Shown here: positions 45,201 to 53,666 of the stretch, in pieces
Layout of the letters: each line of letters starts with the position of its first letter
Position numbering within the stretch: position 1 is the first letter of the stretch
NCBI RefSeq assembly: GCF_000620705.1
Contig: NZ_KK211172.1
Location: 16,367-80,366, forward strand
Length of the DNA: 64,000 nucleotides
Source of the DNA: Nocardioides sp. URHA0020
Lineage (GTDB): Bacteria; Actinomycetota; Actinomycetes; Propionibacteriales; Nocardioidaceae
Direction: 5' to 3'
Made by a program: the position numbers and the translations under genes
The notes under the pieces: generated by a model
Told to the model about the DNA's origin: nothing
What the model saw: only the letters and a program-made list of their open reading frames with translations
Databases searched by the model: none

Positions 45201-46772
45201 GATCGCGTCCAGCGGCGGGTTGGTCACCTGGGCGAAGAGCTGGCTGAAGTAGTCGAAGAGCAGCCGCGGCTTCTCGCTCAGGGACGCGATGGGCGTGTCG
45301 GTGCCCATCGAGCCGAGCGGCTCGCCACCGGTGTTGGCCATCGGGGTGAGCAGGACGCGGAGGTCCTCCTCGGTGTAGCCGAAGACCTGCTGGCGCCGGG
45401 TCACCGAGGCGTGCGTGTGGATGATGTGCTCGCGCTCGGTGACGTCGGCGAGGTTGATCAGCCCGGCGTGCAGCCACTCGTCGTACGGGTGCTCCGAGGC
45501 GAGCTGGGTCTTGATCTCCTCGTCCTCGATGATCCGGTGCTCGTCGGTGTCGATGAGGAACATCCGGCCCGGCTGGAGCCGGCCCTTGCGGACGATGCTC
45601 GCCGGGTCCAGGTCGAGCACGCCGACCTCGGAGGCCAGCACGACGAGACCGTCGTCGGTCACCCAGTAGCGCGAGGGGCGCAGGCCGTTGCGGTCCAGGA
45701 CCGCACCGATCTGGGAGCCGTCGGTGAAGACGACGCAGGCCGGTCCGTCCCACGGCTCCATCACGGCGGAGTGGAACTCGTAGAAGGCACGGCGCTTGGC
45801 GTCCATCTCGGCGTGGTTCTCCCACGCCTCGGGGATCATCATCAGCACCGAGTGGGGCAGCGAGCGGCCACCCATGTGCAGCAGCTCGAGGACCTCGTCG
45901 AACGACGCCGAGTCGGAGGCGCCCGGCGTGCAGATCGGGAAGAGCCGGTCGAGGTCGCCGGGGATCACGTCGGAGGCGAGCAGCGCCTCGCGGGCGCGCA
46001 TCCAGTTGCGGTTGCCCATCACGGTGTTGATCTCGCCGTTGTGGGCGATGAACCGGAACGGGTGGGCCAGCGGCCAGCTCGGGAAGGTGTTGGTCGAGAA
46101 GCGCGAGTGCACGACCGCGAGCGCGGAGGCCATCCGCTCGTCCACCAGGTCGGGGAAGAACGTGTCGAGCTGCGAGGTGGTGAGCATCCCCTTGTAGGCG
46201 AGCGTGCGCGAGGACAGCGACGGGAAGTAGACGTCGGTCTCGTGCTCGGCGCGCTTGCGCAGGCAGAAGGCGAGCCGCTCGAGGGCCATCCCGGTGACCC
46301 GGGTGCCGGAGCCGGAGACGAAGAGCTGGACGAAGGTCGGCATCACGTCGAGGGCCATCTGGCCCAGGGCCTCGGGCTCGATCGGGACCTCGCGCCAGCC
46401 GAGGACGGTCAGGCCCTCCTCGACCGCGAGCTCCTCGATGCGGCGGCGCGTCTTGGCCACCTGCTCGGGGTCGCCCGGGAGGAACGCCGTACCCACGGCG
46501 TAGGAGTGCTGGGCCGGGAGCTCGAAGTCCACGACCGCACGCAGGAACGCGTCCGGGACCTGGAGCAGGATGCCCGCTCCGTCACCGGAGTTGACCTCGG
46601 CGCCCGCGGCACCGCGGTGGTCCAGGTTGCGCAGCGCGGTCAGCGCCTTCGCCACGATGTCGTGGCTGGCGATGCCGGTCAGGGTCGCGACGAACGCGAC
46701 GCCACAGGCGTCGTGCTCGTGGCGAGGGTCGTAGAGCCCCTGGGGAGGCGGGAATGCGTGCGAGAAAGGCAC
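42222..46772 (-). CDS. gltB: glutamate synthase large (alpha) subunit
   Basis: 1516 residues from GTG 46772, with GGGAG about 8 bases upstream. An upstream in-frame start would add an unlikely 51 residues. Cys23 in HEHDACGVAFVATLTG is the glutaminase nucleophile, exposed by propeptide removal. Central domain, FMN-binding synthase domain (LISGHDGGTGAAPLTSLKHA, then MRVCHLDTCPVGVATQNP with Fe-S cysteines) and the C-terminal beta-helix (GGRIVVRPDRSATFNSNEQI) follow in order. It makes glutamate from 2-oxoglutarate and glutamine. Operon with gltD. Positions 46773-46925 hold its leader and no gene. Confidence 0.97.
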   Translation of the reverse strand: MPFSHAFPPPQGLYDPRHEHDACGVAFVATLTGIASHDIVAKALTALRNLDHRGAAGAEVNSGDGAGILLQVPDAFLRAVVDFELPAQHSYAVGTAFLPGDPEQVAKTRRRIEELAVEEGLTVLGWREVPIEPEALGQMALDVMPTFVQLFVSGSGTRVTGMALERLAFCLRKRAEHETDVYFPSLSSRTLAYKGMLTTSQLDTFFPDLVDERMASALAVVHSRFSTNTFPSWPLAHPFRFIAHNGEINTVMGNRNWMRAREALLASDVIPGDLDRLFPICTPGASDSASFDEVLELLHMGGRSLPHSVLMMIPEAWENHAEMDAKRRAFYEFHSAVMEPWDGPACVVFTDGSQIGAVLDRNGLRPSRYWVTDDGLVVLASEVGVLDLDPASIVRKGRLQPGRMFLIDTDEHRIIEDEEIKTQLASEHPYDEWLHAGLINLADVTEREHIIHTHASVTRRQQVFGYTEEDLRVLLTPMANTGGEPLGSMGTDTPIASLSEKPRLLFDYFSQLFAQVTNPPLDAIREELVTSLSGTIGPESNLLEPQPASCRMVVMPFPVISNDDLAKIRHINRDGDMPGFITHVSRGLYPVEGGGAAMAERIDEICAEVSAAIADGARVIVLSDRHSTAEHAPIPSLLLTGAVHHHLVREKTRTQVGLLVEAGDVREVHHVALLVGYGAAAVNPYLAMESVEDLAREGYYVSAEPEQAVKNLIKALGKGVLKVMSKMGVSTVASYTGAQIFEAVGLSQTLVDRYFTGTTSKLGGIELDTIAEEVARRHATAYPRGGILPAHRELEIGGEYQWRREGEPHLFDPETVFRLQHSTRSGRYDIFKQYTARVDEQSARLMTLRGLFRFKDADASGRQPIPIEEVQPVSEIVKRFSTGAMSYGSISKEAHETLAIAMNRLGAKSNTGEGGEDADRLYDPERRSSIKQVASGRFGVTSEYLTNADDIQIKMAQGAKPGEGGQLPGNKVYPWVAKTRHSTPGVGLISPPPHHDIYSIEDLAQLIHDLKNANPQARVHVKLVSEVGVGTVAAGVSKAHADVVLISGHDGGTGAAPLTSLKHAGGPWELGLAETQQTLLLNGLRDRIVVQTDGQLKTGRDVVVAALLGAEEYGFASAPLVVSGCIMMRVCHLDTCPVGVATQNPVLRERFSGKAEYVVNFFEFIAQEVREILAELGFRSLDEAIGQVGTLDVRTAVDHWKASGLDLTPVLHQPDRAAFPDQDLTCTKKQDHALERSLDVTQLVPLAQAAIDHGEPVRAQVSIRNVNRTVGTILGHEVTKKYGGAGLPDGTIDLTFTGSAGQSFGAFLPRGITLRLEGDANDYVGKGLSGGRIVVRPDRSATFNSNEQIIAGNTIAYGATSGQIFLRGGVGERFAVRNSGAWLVNEGVGDHGCEYMTGGRVVVLGKTGRNFAAGMSGGVAWVLDLKTQRVNTELVELGPVTGSAADELEQLVRAHLEETGSTVAEGLLADWGTALTRFTEVMPSDYRKSLEAKAKAEAAGLDEDETAHAMMEALHG

Positions 46773-46925
46773 CGGGCATTCTCCCGTCGTCTTCAGCGCC
46801 GCGCGACCCCACGACGTTGTCGAGGCCTGCGTCGGCGGTTGATCAATGCAAAGTCTTGCAGGGGACGACATTGGCCCTAGCGCAAGGAGAAGATTAACAC
46901 CCGGAGCAGCGAGCGCTCGCCGCAC

Positions 46926-47840
46926 TCACGGCTGTGGACGGCCCTCCGGCTCGTCCGCGGGCACGGGGAGCTCCGACTCGGTGGCCGGCCCCCGCCCCTC
47001 GGCGTACACCTGCTCCTCACGGCCGGGCTGGCGGCGGGCGCTGAGCACGAACCAGACCAGCGCGGCGACGAAGAGGACCAGCGAGGTCCAGACGTTGAAC
47101 CGCAGGCCGCCGACGTCCTCGAGCTCGACGTTGTCGATGCGCAGCATCTCGATCCAGGCACGCCCGACCGTGTAGATCATGATGTAGAGCGCCACGACCC
47201 GGCCGTGCCCGAGCCGGAAGCGGCGGTCGGCCCAGACCAGGACGCCGAAGGCGGCCAGGCACCACAGGCTCTCGTAGAGGAAGGTCGGGTGGAAGGTCGT
47301 GCCCGGCGGGTAGCCCGCCTGGGTGGCGACGTCGTCGCTGACGGACAGACCCCACGGCAGGTCCGTCGGCTTGCCGAAGAGCTCCTGGTTGAACCAGTTG
47401 CCCCAGCGACCCAGCGCCTGGGCCACCAGCACGCCGGGGGCCATCGCGTCGAGCACCGGCAGCAGCTTGATGCCCTTGCGCTTGGCGCCGATGATCGCGC
47501 CCACCGCACCGAGGCCGATCGCTCCCCAGACCCCCAGCCCGCCGCGCCAGACGTACAGCGCCTCGATCGGGTGCTGACCGGACCCGAAGTAGAGGTCGTG
47601 GTCGGTGAGCACGTGGTAGAGCCGGCCACCGATCAGCCCGAACGGCACGGCCCAGATCGCGATGTCCTGGATCTCGCCGGGCCGGCCGCCGCGGGCCACC
47701 CAGCGCCGCTCGCCGATCCAGATGGCCGCGACGATGCCGAGGATGATCGCCAGGGCGTAGCCGCGCAGCGGGAACGGTCCGACGTACCAGATCCCCGACG
47801 AGGGACTCGGGATCGAGAGGACGGTCGTGAGCGGTGTCAT
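46926..47840 (-). CDS. lgt: prolipoprotein diacylglyceryl transferase
   Basis: 304 residues with seven membrane segments. Hallmarks are the periplasmic-side loop VWRGGLGVWGAIGLGAVGAI and the Lgt signature ALGRWGNWFNQELFG. It attaches diacylglycerol to the lipobox Cys of preproteins, such as the binding protein at 28769 and the SCO protein next to it. The C-terminal 45 residues are polar and proline/acid-rich, typical of actinobacterial Lgt. The ATG overlaps the upstream stop (ATGA). Confidence 0.96.
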   Translation of the reverse strand: MTPLTTVLSIPSPSSGIWYVGPFPLRGYALAIILGIVAAIWIGERRWVARGGRPGEIQDIAIWAVPFGLIGGRLYHVLTDHDLYFGSGQHPIEALYVWRGGLGVWGAIGLGAVGAIIGAKRKGIKLLPVLDAMAPGVLVAQALGRWGNWFNQELFGKPTDLPWGLSVSDDVATQAGYPPGTTFHPTFLYESLWCLAAFGVLVWADRRFRLGHGRVVALYIMIYTVGRAWIEMLRIDNVELEDVGGLRFNVWTSLVLFVAALVWFVLSARRQPGREEQVYAEGRGPATESELPVPADEPEGRPQP

Positions 47841-48439
47841 GTGTCCTCATCGAGCAGGCGGTGGATGTCGGAGGCGAAGTCGGCGGAGGAGGTGTCCTCG
47901 CTCCAGTAGACCGTGCCCTCGTCGGCGCTGTCGACGCCGGTGATCGTGGTGCCGTGGGTGATGTCGTAGCCGCCCGAGGGGAGCTTGTCGCCCTGGGTGA
48001 CGCCGACGCCGAGGGGCTTCGCGACGGCGACGATCGTGTCGAGGTCACCGGTCAGACCGATGAACGACGGGTCGAAGTGGGCGAGGTAGCGCTTCAGGAC
48101 CGGCGCGGTGTCGCGGGCGGGGTCGGTGGTCACGAAGACCATGTCGACGCGGGCCCGGTCCTGCTTGTCCAGGCGGGTCATCGCGGTGGCCAGGCTCGAC
48201 ATCACCGCCTGGCAGATGTCCGGGCAGTGGGTGTAGCCGAAGAAGACCAGCGTGAGGTCCTTGTCGGTGTCCTTCGCCAGCGAGTACGGCTGGCCCGCGG
48301 TGTCGGTGAGCGGGGTCGCGGACACCTCGAACGGCGGGTCGAGCTCGGTGCCGTGCAGGGACCCGGAGCCGGTGCTGGCGTCGCTGCCGCAGGCGGCGAG
48401 CGTCAGGAGCAGCGCCAGGGCGACGAGCCCTCTACGCAC
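47837..48439 (-). CDS. SCO1/SenC family lipoprotein (copper chaperone, thioredoxin fold)
   Basis: 200 residues. A signal peptide ends with lipobox LAAC (Cys17). The copper site is CxxxC in FFGYTHCPDICQ (Cys72, Cys76) with a later His in YDITHGTTI. SCO proteins load Cu into cytochrome c oxidase subunit II on the outer face of the membrane. The GTG start overlaps trpA by 8 bases, so it is translated as part of the trp transcript; this is an organisational, not obviously functional, link. Confidence 0.93.
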   Translation of the reverse strand: MRRGLVALALLLTLAACGSDASTGSGSLHGTELDPPFEVSATPLTDTAGQPYSLAKDTDKDLTLVFFGYTHCPDICQAVMSSLATAMTRLDKQDRARVDMVFVTTDPARDTAPVLKRYLAHFDPSFIGLTGDLDTIVAVAKPLGVGVTQGDKLPSGGYDITHGTTITGVDSADEGTVYWSEDTSSADFASDIHRLLDEDT

Positions 48440-49225
48440 GCCGTACCCCAGCGGCCAGGTCCTCGGTCAGGCGCGCCAGCGCACGCAGGCCGGCGGCGCG
48501 GTCGTCGGCGTGGTCGAGCAGGACCCGGACGAACGCCGAGCCGACGATCACGCCGTCGGCGTACGACGCGACCTCGGCCGCCTGGTCGCCGGTGCTGACG
48601 CCGAGGCCGACGCCGACCGGGAGCTCGGTCGCGGCCTTGGTGCGGGCGACGAGCGGCCCGGCCAGGTCCGAGGTCGTCGTGCGCGCCCCGGTGACGCCCA
48701 TGACGGCGGTGGCGTAGACGAAGCCGCGACAGGCGGCCGTCGTCATGGCGATCCGCTCGTCGGTGGACGAGGGTGCGACCAGGAAGACCTTGTCGAGGTC
48801 GTGCTCGTCGGCGGACGCGGCCCAGGCCGGGTCGGCGTCGGGCGTCAGGTCGGGGGTGATCAGGCCCGCTCCCCCGGCGTTCGCGAGGTCGGTGGCGAAG
48901 CGAGAGACGCCGTAGCGCTCGATCGGGTTCCAGTAGGTCATCACCAGCGTCGGCGTACCGGTGGCCGCGACCGCCTCGACGGTGCGCAGCACGTCCGCGA
49001 TCCGGACCCCGCCCTCGAGCGCCTGCTGGGCGGCGGCCTGGATCGTGGGACCGTCCATGACCGGGTCGCTGTAGGGCAGGCCGATCTCGATGACGTCGCA
49101 GCCGGCGTCCACCATCGCCCGCAGCCCGTCGATCCCGCCGGCGACGTCGGGGAAGCCGGCGGGGAGGTAGCCGACCAGCGCGGCGCGCCCGTCGGCGCGG
49201 GCCTTCTCGAACGCGGTCGCGGTCG

Positions 49226-49229
<4 letters not shown>
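48432..49229 (-). CDS. trpA: tryptophan synthase alpha subunit
   Basis: 265 residues. Catalytic Glu and Asp lie in DVIEIGLPYSDPVMDGPTIQ; the phosphate-binding glycines are GVGLGVSTGDQA and VIVGSAFV. It cleaves indole-3-glycerol phosphate and channels indole to TrpB. GTG start overlaps trpB stop (GTGA). Confidence 0.97.
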
Positions 49230-50463
<1,234 letters not shown>

Positions 50464-50467
<4 letters not shown>

Positions 50468-51246
50468 GCTTGAACTCCTGTCATCGCGGCGACCGCAGCC
50501 TGCGGATCGCCGTCCCTCACGAGTGCCTCGCCCACCAGGACGGCACGCGCTCCCTCGCCGACGAACCGCTTGACGTCGGTCGGCCCGAAGATGCCGCTCT
50601 CGGCGACCATGACCCGGTCGTCGGGGATCAGCGGGGCGAGCCGTCCGAAGGTGTCGTCGTGGATCTCGAGCGTCTTGAGGTTGCGCGCGTTGACGCCGAT
50701 CAGCTCGGCGCCGAGCGCGACGGCACGCTCGGTCTCGGGCTCGTCGTGCACCTCGACCAGCACCGTGAGACCGAGCTCACGTGCCTCGTCGTGGAGCCGG
50801 CGCAGCGTGTCGTCGTCGAGCGCGGCGACGATCAGCAGCGCGAGGTCGGCGCCGGCGGCGCGGGCCTCGACCAGCTGGTAGCCGGTGACGATGAAGTCCT
50901 TGCGCAGCACCGGGGTGTCGACGGCGGCGCGGACGGCGCTAAGGTCGTCGAGGCTGCCGCCGAAGCGGCGCTGCTCGGTGAGCACGCTGATCGCTGCGGC
51001 GCCGCCGGCGGCGTACTGCCGCGCCAGGTCGGCGGGATCGGGGATGTCGGCGAGGTCGCCCTTGCTGGGGCTGCGGCGCTTGACCTCGGCGATCACGCTG
51101 GAGCCGGGGGCGCGGAAGTGGGGCATCGGGTCGCGAGCGGGGTCGACGTCGGCGAGGGCGGCTCGCAGGTCGGCCAGGCCGACGCGGTGCTCGCGCTCGG
51201 CCAGGTCGGCGCGCACGCCGGCGACGATGTCGTCGAGCACGGACAT
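50464..51246 (-). CDS. trpC: indole-3-glycerol phosphate synthase
   Basis: 260 residues. Active-site segments are VIAEVKRRSPSKGDLADI, LRKDFIVTGYQLVEARAAGA, LVEVHDEPE, LIGVNARNLKTLEI and MVAESGIFGPTDV. It closes the indole ring by decarboxylation. GGGAGAAA precedes ATG 51246 by 5 bases. First gene of trpC-trpB-trpA. Confidence 0.97.
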
Positions 51247-51377
51247 GCAGTTTCTCCCACCGGACGGTCTCTCTGGTCAGCCCAGTGTTTCACGCGGCAT
51301 GAAGGACCGGTCCCTGGGTAGTGTCCGCTGAACACGGCCCGGTAGACGGCTCGGCCGAATGATCCGAAGGACCCAGC

Positions 51378-51725
51378 GTGAGCTACTCCGACCCGCCTCC
51401 CCCGCCGCCGCAGTACGGCGCACCGGTGCCGCCGCAAGGGGGGATGCCGCCGAAGACATCGGGCAAGGCGATCACCTCGCTCGTCACCGGCATCGTCAGC
51501 CTCCCGGCGGTCTGCTGCTGGCCGCTGAGCGCCGTCCTGGCGATCCTCGGCATCGTGTTCGGCATCCTGGCGCGCAAGGACATCGCCGCGTCGGCCGGTC
51601 AGCAGAAGGGCGCCGGCCTGGCGCTCGCCGGCATCATCACCAGCGTCGTGTCGATCGTGCTGATCGTCATCGTGCTGGTGCTCTACGCCACCGGGGCCAT
51701 CGACTCGAGCTTCGAGACCAGCTGA
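51378..51725 (+). CDS. DUF4190 membrane protein
   Basis: 115 residues. A proline-rich cytoplasmic N-terminus (DPPPPPPQYGAPVPPQGG) is followed by two membrane helices (about 32-62 and 80-107) separated by ARKDIAASAGQQKGAGLALA, the DUF4190 signature. GTG 51378 has GAAGGA 8 bases upstream. It is divergent from trpC and convergent with the DUF2752 gene. Function unknown. Confidence 0.9.
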   Translation: MSYSDPPPPPPQYGAPVPPQGGMPPKTSGKAITSLVTGIVSLPAVCCWPLSAVLAILGIVFGILARKDIAASAGQQKGAGLALAGIITSVVSIVLIVIVLVLYATGAIDSSFETS

Positions 51726-51741
51726 GCGGCACCCGCGTGAC

Positions 51742-51779
51742 GGCTCCTGGCTGGCGCCCTACGGTGCCAGCCAGGAGCC
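51742..51779. terminator. long bidirectional hairpin
   Basis: GGCTCCTGGCTGGC (51742-51755) and its exact complement (51766-51779) form a 14-bp stem, extendable to 17 bp. It lies just after the DUF4190 stop and overlaps the last codons of the opposing DUF2752 gene. Confidence 0.7.
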
Positions 51780-52199
51780 GGCCGGCAGGTTGCGGAGCAC
51801 GGTGAAGACGGCGAGCGCGACGCCGTACGCGATCGTGACACCCAGGATCAGCCGGGTGCGGTGGTCGCGCTCGCGCCCGGTCCACCGGTCGAGCGCCCAG
51901 CGACCGAGCAGGACGACCACCACCGGCAGGGCCAGCACCAGCATCAGGTTGCTGGAGGCGGCCGCGCCCAGGTCGCCGTGGGTCAGGTCGTTCATCGCCC
52001 GCAGGCCGCCGCAGCCCGGGCAGTAGATGCCCATCGCCGCGCTCGGGCAGAAGCCCCACGAGCCGTGCTGGTGCGGGTCGCGCAGGCGGAGTGCCAGCGT
52101 CGCGGCCGCGAGGCCGCCGATGAGCAGCACGGGACCCTGGACGCGCTGCCAGCGCGTCGCCGACTGCTCGGCGACGGGCGGCGGTGCCGTGGTGGTCAC
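51759..52199 (-). CDS. DUF2752 membrane protein
   Basis: 146 residues, GTG start. It carries the DUF2752 core FCPSAAMGIYCPGCGGLRAM (CPxCGxxR) between membrane helices, then LTHGDLGAAASSNLMLVLAL. It is located downstream of the HGxxPAAW and Trp-operon membrane protein genes on the same strand. Function unknown; Cys residues may bind a metal or form a disulfide (inference). Confidence 0.9.
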   Translation of the reverse strand: MTTTAPPPVAEQSATRWQRVQGPVLLIGGLAAATLALRLRDPHQHGSWGFCPSAAMGIYCPGCGGLRAMNDLTHGDLGAAASSNLMLVLALPVVVVLLGRWALDRWTGRERDHRTRLILGVTIAYGVALAVFTVLRNLPAGSWLAP

Positions 52200-52221
52200 C
52201 CGGCGCTCCCGATCACGGGCC

Positions 52222-52425
52222 TCAGTGGCCGGTGTCGTGGTAGCCGAGCCTGGCCATCACCGCGAAGATCACCAGCGACGCCAGCGAGATCGCGACGCCG
52301 ATCCAGAAGATGGTCCAGCTGATCGGCTCGAGCATCATCCCGGCCGCGCCGACCACGAAGCCGAGCATGGCGACGGCGACGAACGTCCAGGCAGCAGGGG
52401 TGTTGCCGTGGTTGTTGTCAGACAT
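52222..52425 (-). CDS. HGxxPAAW-motif small membrane protein
   Basis: 67 residues beginning MSDNNHGNTPAAWTFVAVAM, which contains the family motif. Two membrane helices follow and the protein ends LGYHDTGH. Regularly found in actinobacterial trp clusters; role unknown. Confidence 0.92.
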   Translation of the reverse strand: MSDNNHGNTPAAWTFVAVAMLGFVVGAAGMMLEPISWTIFWIGVAISLASLVIFAVMARLGYHDTGH

Positions 52426-52480
52426 ACAGGCTCCTCGAGCACAAGACGGGGACGACGCGGGACAGTCTATTCAAGTCGGC

Positions 52481-53059
52481 TCAGGCGGTGGGGTCGCGCC
52501 CCTCGTCCAACGCCTTCCAGAGCTCCAGGCTGCTCTGCTCCTCGGGCGGGGCGACCGGCGCGGGAGCGGCGCTGCCGGGCGCGTCGTACCTGCTCCCCAT
52601 CTCGGGCCAGTCCGGCACCCAGGCGACGGCGAGGGCCCCGGCGACGGTGGAGAGCACGGCGCCGACGACGGCCGCCCAGTACCACGCGGTGTGGGAGAGG
52701 TCCGGGTCCGTGACCGCCACCAGCGCCAGCTCGTCACGGAACTGGTCGGGCACCTGGGAGTACGCCGCCAGCGCGGCCACCAGCGCACCGAGGGCCGCGA
52801 TCGTGGCCAGCACCGCGACCGCCCGACGGACCCGGCCCCGGGTCACCAGGACGACGCCCCAGCAGGCCAGGACCACGAGGCCGAGGGCCGTGACGAGCGG
52901 GAGGTGGGCGTCGAAGGAGACCAGGCGGCTGCTGACGGCGCGTGCGGCGGCGCCCGATCCCGTGACCGCCGGCTTCTCGCCGGCGACCGCGGTCAGCGTG
53001 CCGGCCGCCAGCCCCAGCAGCACGACCGGGCCGAACGTACGACGCCGCGACTCAGCCAT
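52481..53059 (-). CDS. TIGR02234-type Trp-operon-associated membrane protein
   Basis: 192 residues from ATG 53059, overlapping hisI by 8 bases; a longer frame would run through hisI. Four membrane segments with RTFGPVVLLGLAAGTLTAVA first, then the conserved AVTDPDLSHTAWYWAAVVGA. The end is ELWKALDEGRDPTA, a sequence typical for this family of unknown role. In relatives, trpE normally lies directly upstream; here hisI does. Confidence 0.88.
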   Translation of the reverse strand: MAESRRRTFGPVVLLGLAAGTLTAVAGEKPAVTGSGAAARAVSSRLVSFDAHLPLVTALGLVVLACWGVVLVTRGRVRRAVAVLATIAALGALVAALAAYSQVPDQFRDELALVAVTDPDLSHTAWYWAAVVGAVLSTVAGALAVAWVPDWPEMGSRYDAPGSAAPAPVAPPEEQSSLELWKALDEGRDPTA

Positions 53060-53405
53060 CGACGCCGACTCCGAGCAGGTCGGCGTCGAAGCAGGTGCGG
53101 TCGCCGGTGTGGCAGGCCGCACCGACCTGGTCGACCTTGACCAGCACGGTGTCGCCGTCGCAGTCCAGGCGCACCTCCTTGACCCACTGCACGTGGCCCG
53201 AGGTGTCGCCCTTGACCCAGTACTCCTGGCGCGAGCGGCTCCAGTACGTCGCCCGGCCCGTGCTCAGCGTGCGCGCCAGCGCCTCGTCGTCCATCCACCC
53301 GAGCATCAGCACCTCGCCCGTGTCGTGCTGCTGCGCCACGGCGGGGACCAGGCCGTCCTCGGTGCGCTTGAGCCGGGCGGCGATCTGGGGGTCGAGGGTG
53401 GTCAC
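53052..53405 (-). CDS. hisI: phosphoribosyl-AMP cyclohydrolase
   Basis: 117 residues. Family segments: EVLMLGWMDDEALARTLSTG, YWSRSRQEYWVKGDTSGHVQ, and metal ligands in DCDGDTVLVKV and ACHTGDRTCF. It opens the adenine ring in step three of histidine synthesis. GTG 53405 is 6 bases after a GATACT box. It is separated from the rest of the his operon by the ABC exporter and a repeat array. Confidence 0.96.
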   Translation of the reverse strand: MTTLDPQIAARLKRTEDGLVPAVAQQHDTGEVLMLGWMDDEALARTLSTGRATYWSRSRQEYWVKGDTSGHVQWVKEVRLDCDGDTVLVKVDQVGAACHTGDRTCFDADLLGVGVDG

Positions 53406-53411
53406 GGACCC

Positions 53412-53417
53412 AGTATC
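53412..53417 (-). promoter_or_regulatory. -10 element GATACT, leaderless-type promoter of hisI
   Basis: Minus-strand GATACT is followed by 6 bases and GTG 53405. Confidence 0.4.
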
Positions 53418-53442
53418 GCGTGGGGGTGGTGCCGAGGCTCAC

Positions 53443-53657
53443 GGTGGTTTAGGTGCGAGGGCCGCCAGGCCCGAGCCTCGGTGGTTGAGGTGCGAGGGCC
53501 GCCAGGCCCGACGCCGGTGGTTGAGGTGCGAGGGCCGCCAGGCCCGAGCCTCGAAACCACCACCCCACCGACGCCGGTGGTTGAGGTGCGAGGGCCGCCA
53601 GGCCCGCCCCCGGTGGTTGAGGTGCGAGGGCCGCCAGGCCCGAGCCTCGAAACCACC
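53443..53657. repeat. tandem intergenic repeat array, five units
   Basis: Units starting at 53443, 53480, 53516, 53576 and 53612 share GGTGGTTGAGGTGCGAG, then GGCCGCCAGGCCCG. Units 3 and 5 end in CCTCGAAACCACC, the inverted complement of the GGTGGTT start. Spacing is 36-37 bases with one of 60. The array fills most of the 261-base gap between the ABC exporter and hisI. The same family occurs at 63891-64000. Confidence 0.9.
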
Positions 53658-53666
53658 AGCCGCCGC

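Noticed and set aside
42156..46880. Uninterrupted plus-strand frame of about 1570 codons
   Set aside because: It is the antisense of gltB/gltD; the composition (His/Arg/Asp/Val-rich, no domains) is that of a high-GC shadow frame.
53443..53657. Possible CRISPR array
   Set aside because: Units are nearly contiguous with no unique spacers, have inverted ends and recur at the window edge; no cas genes are present.
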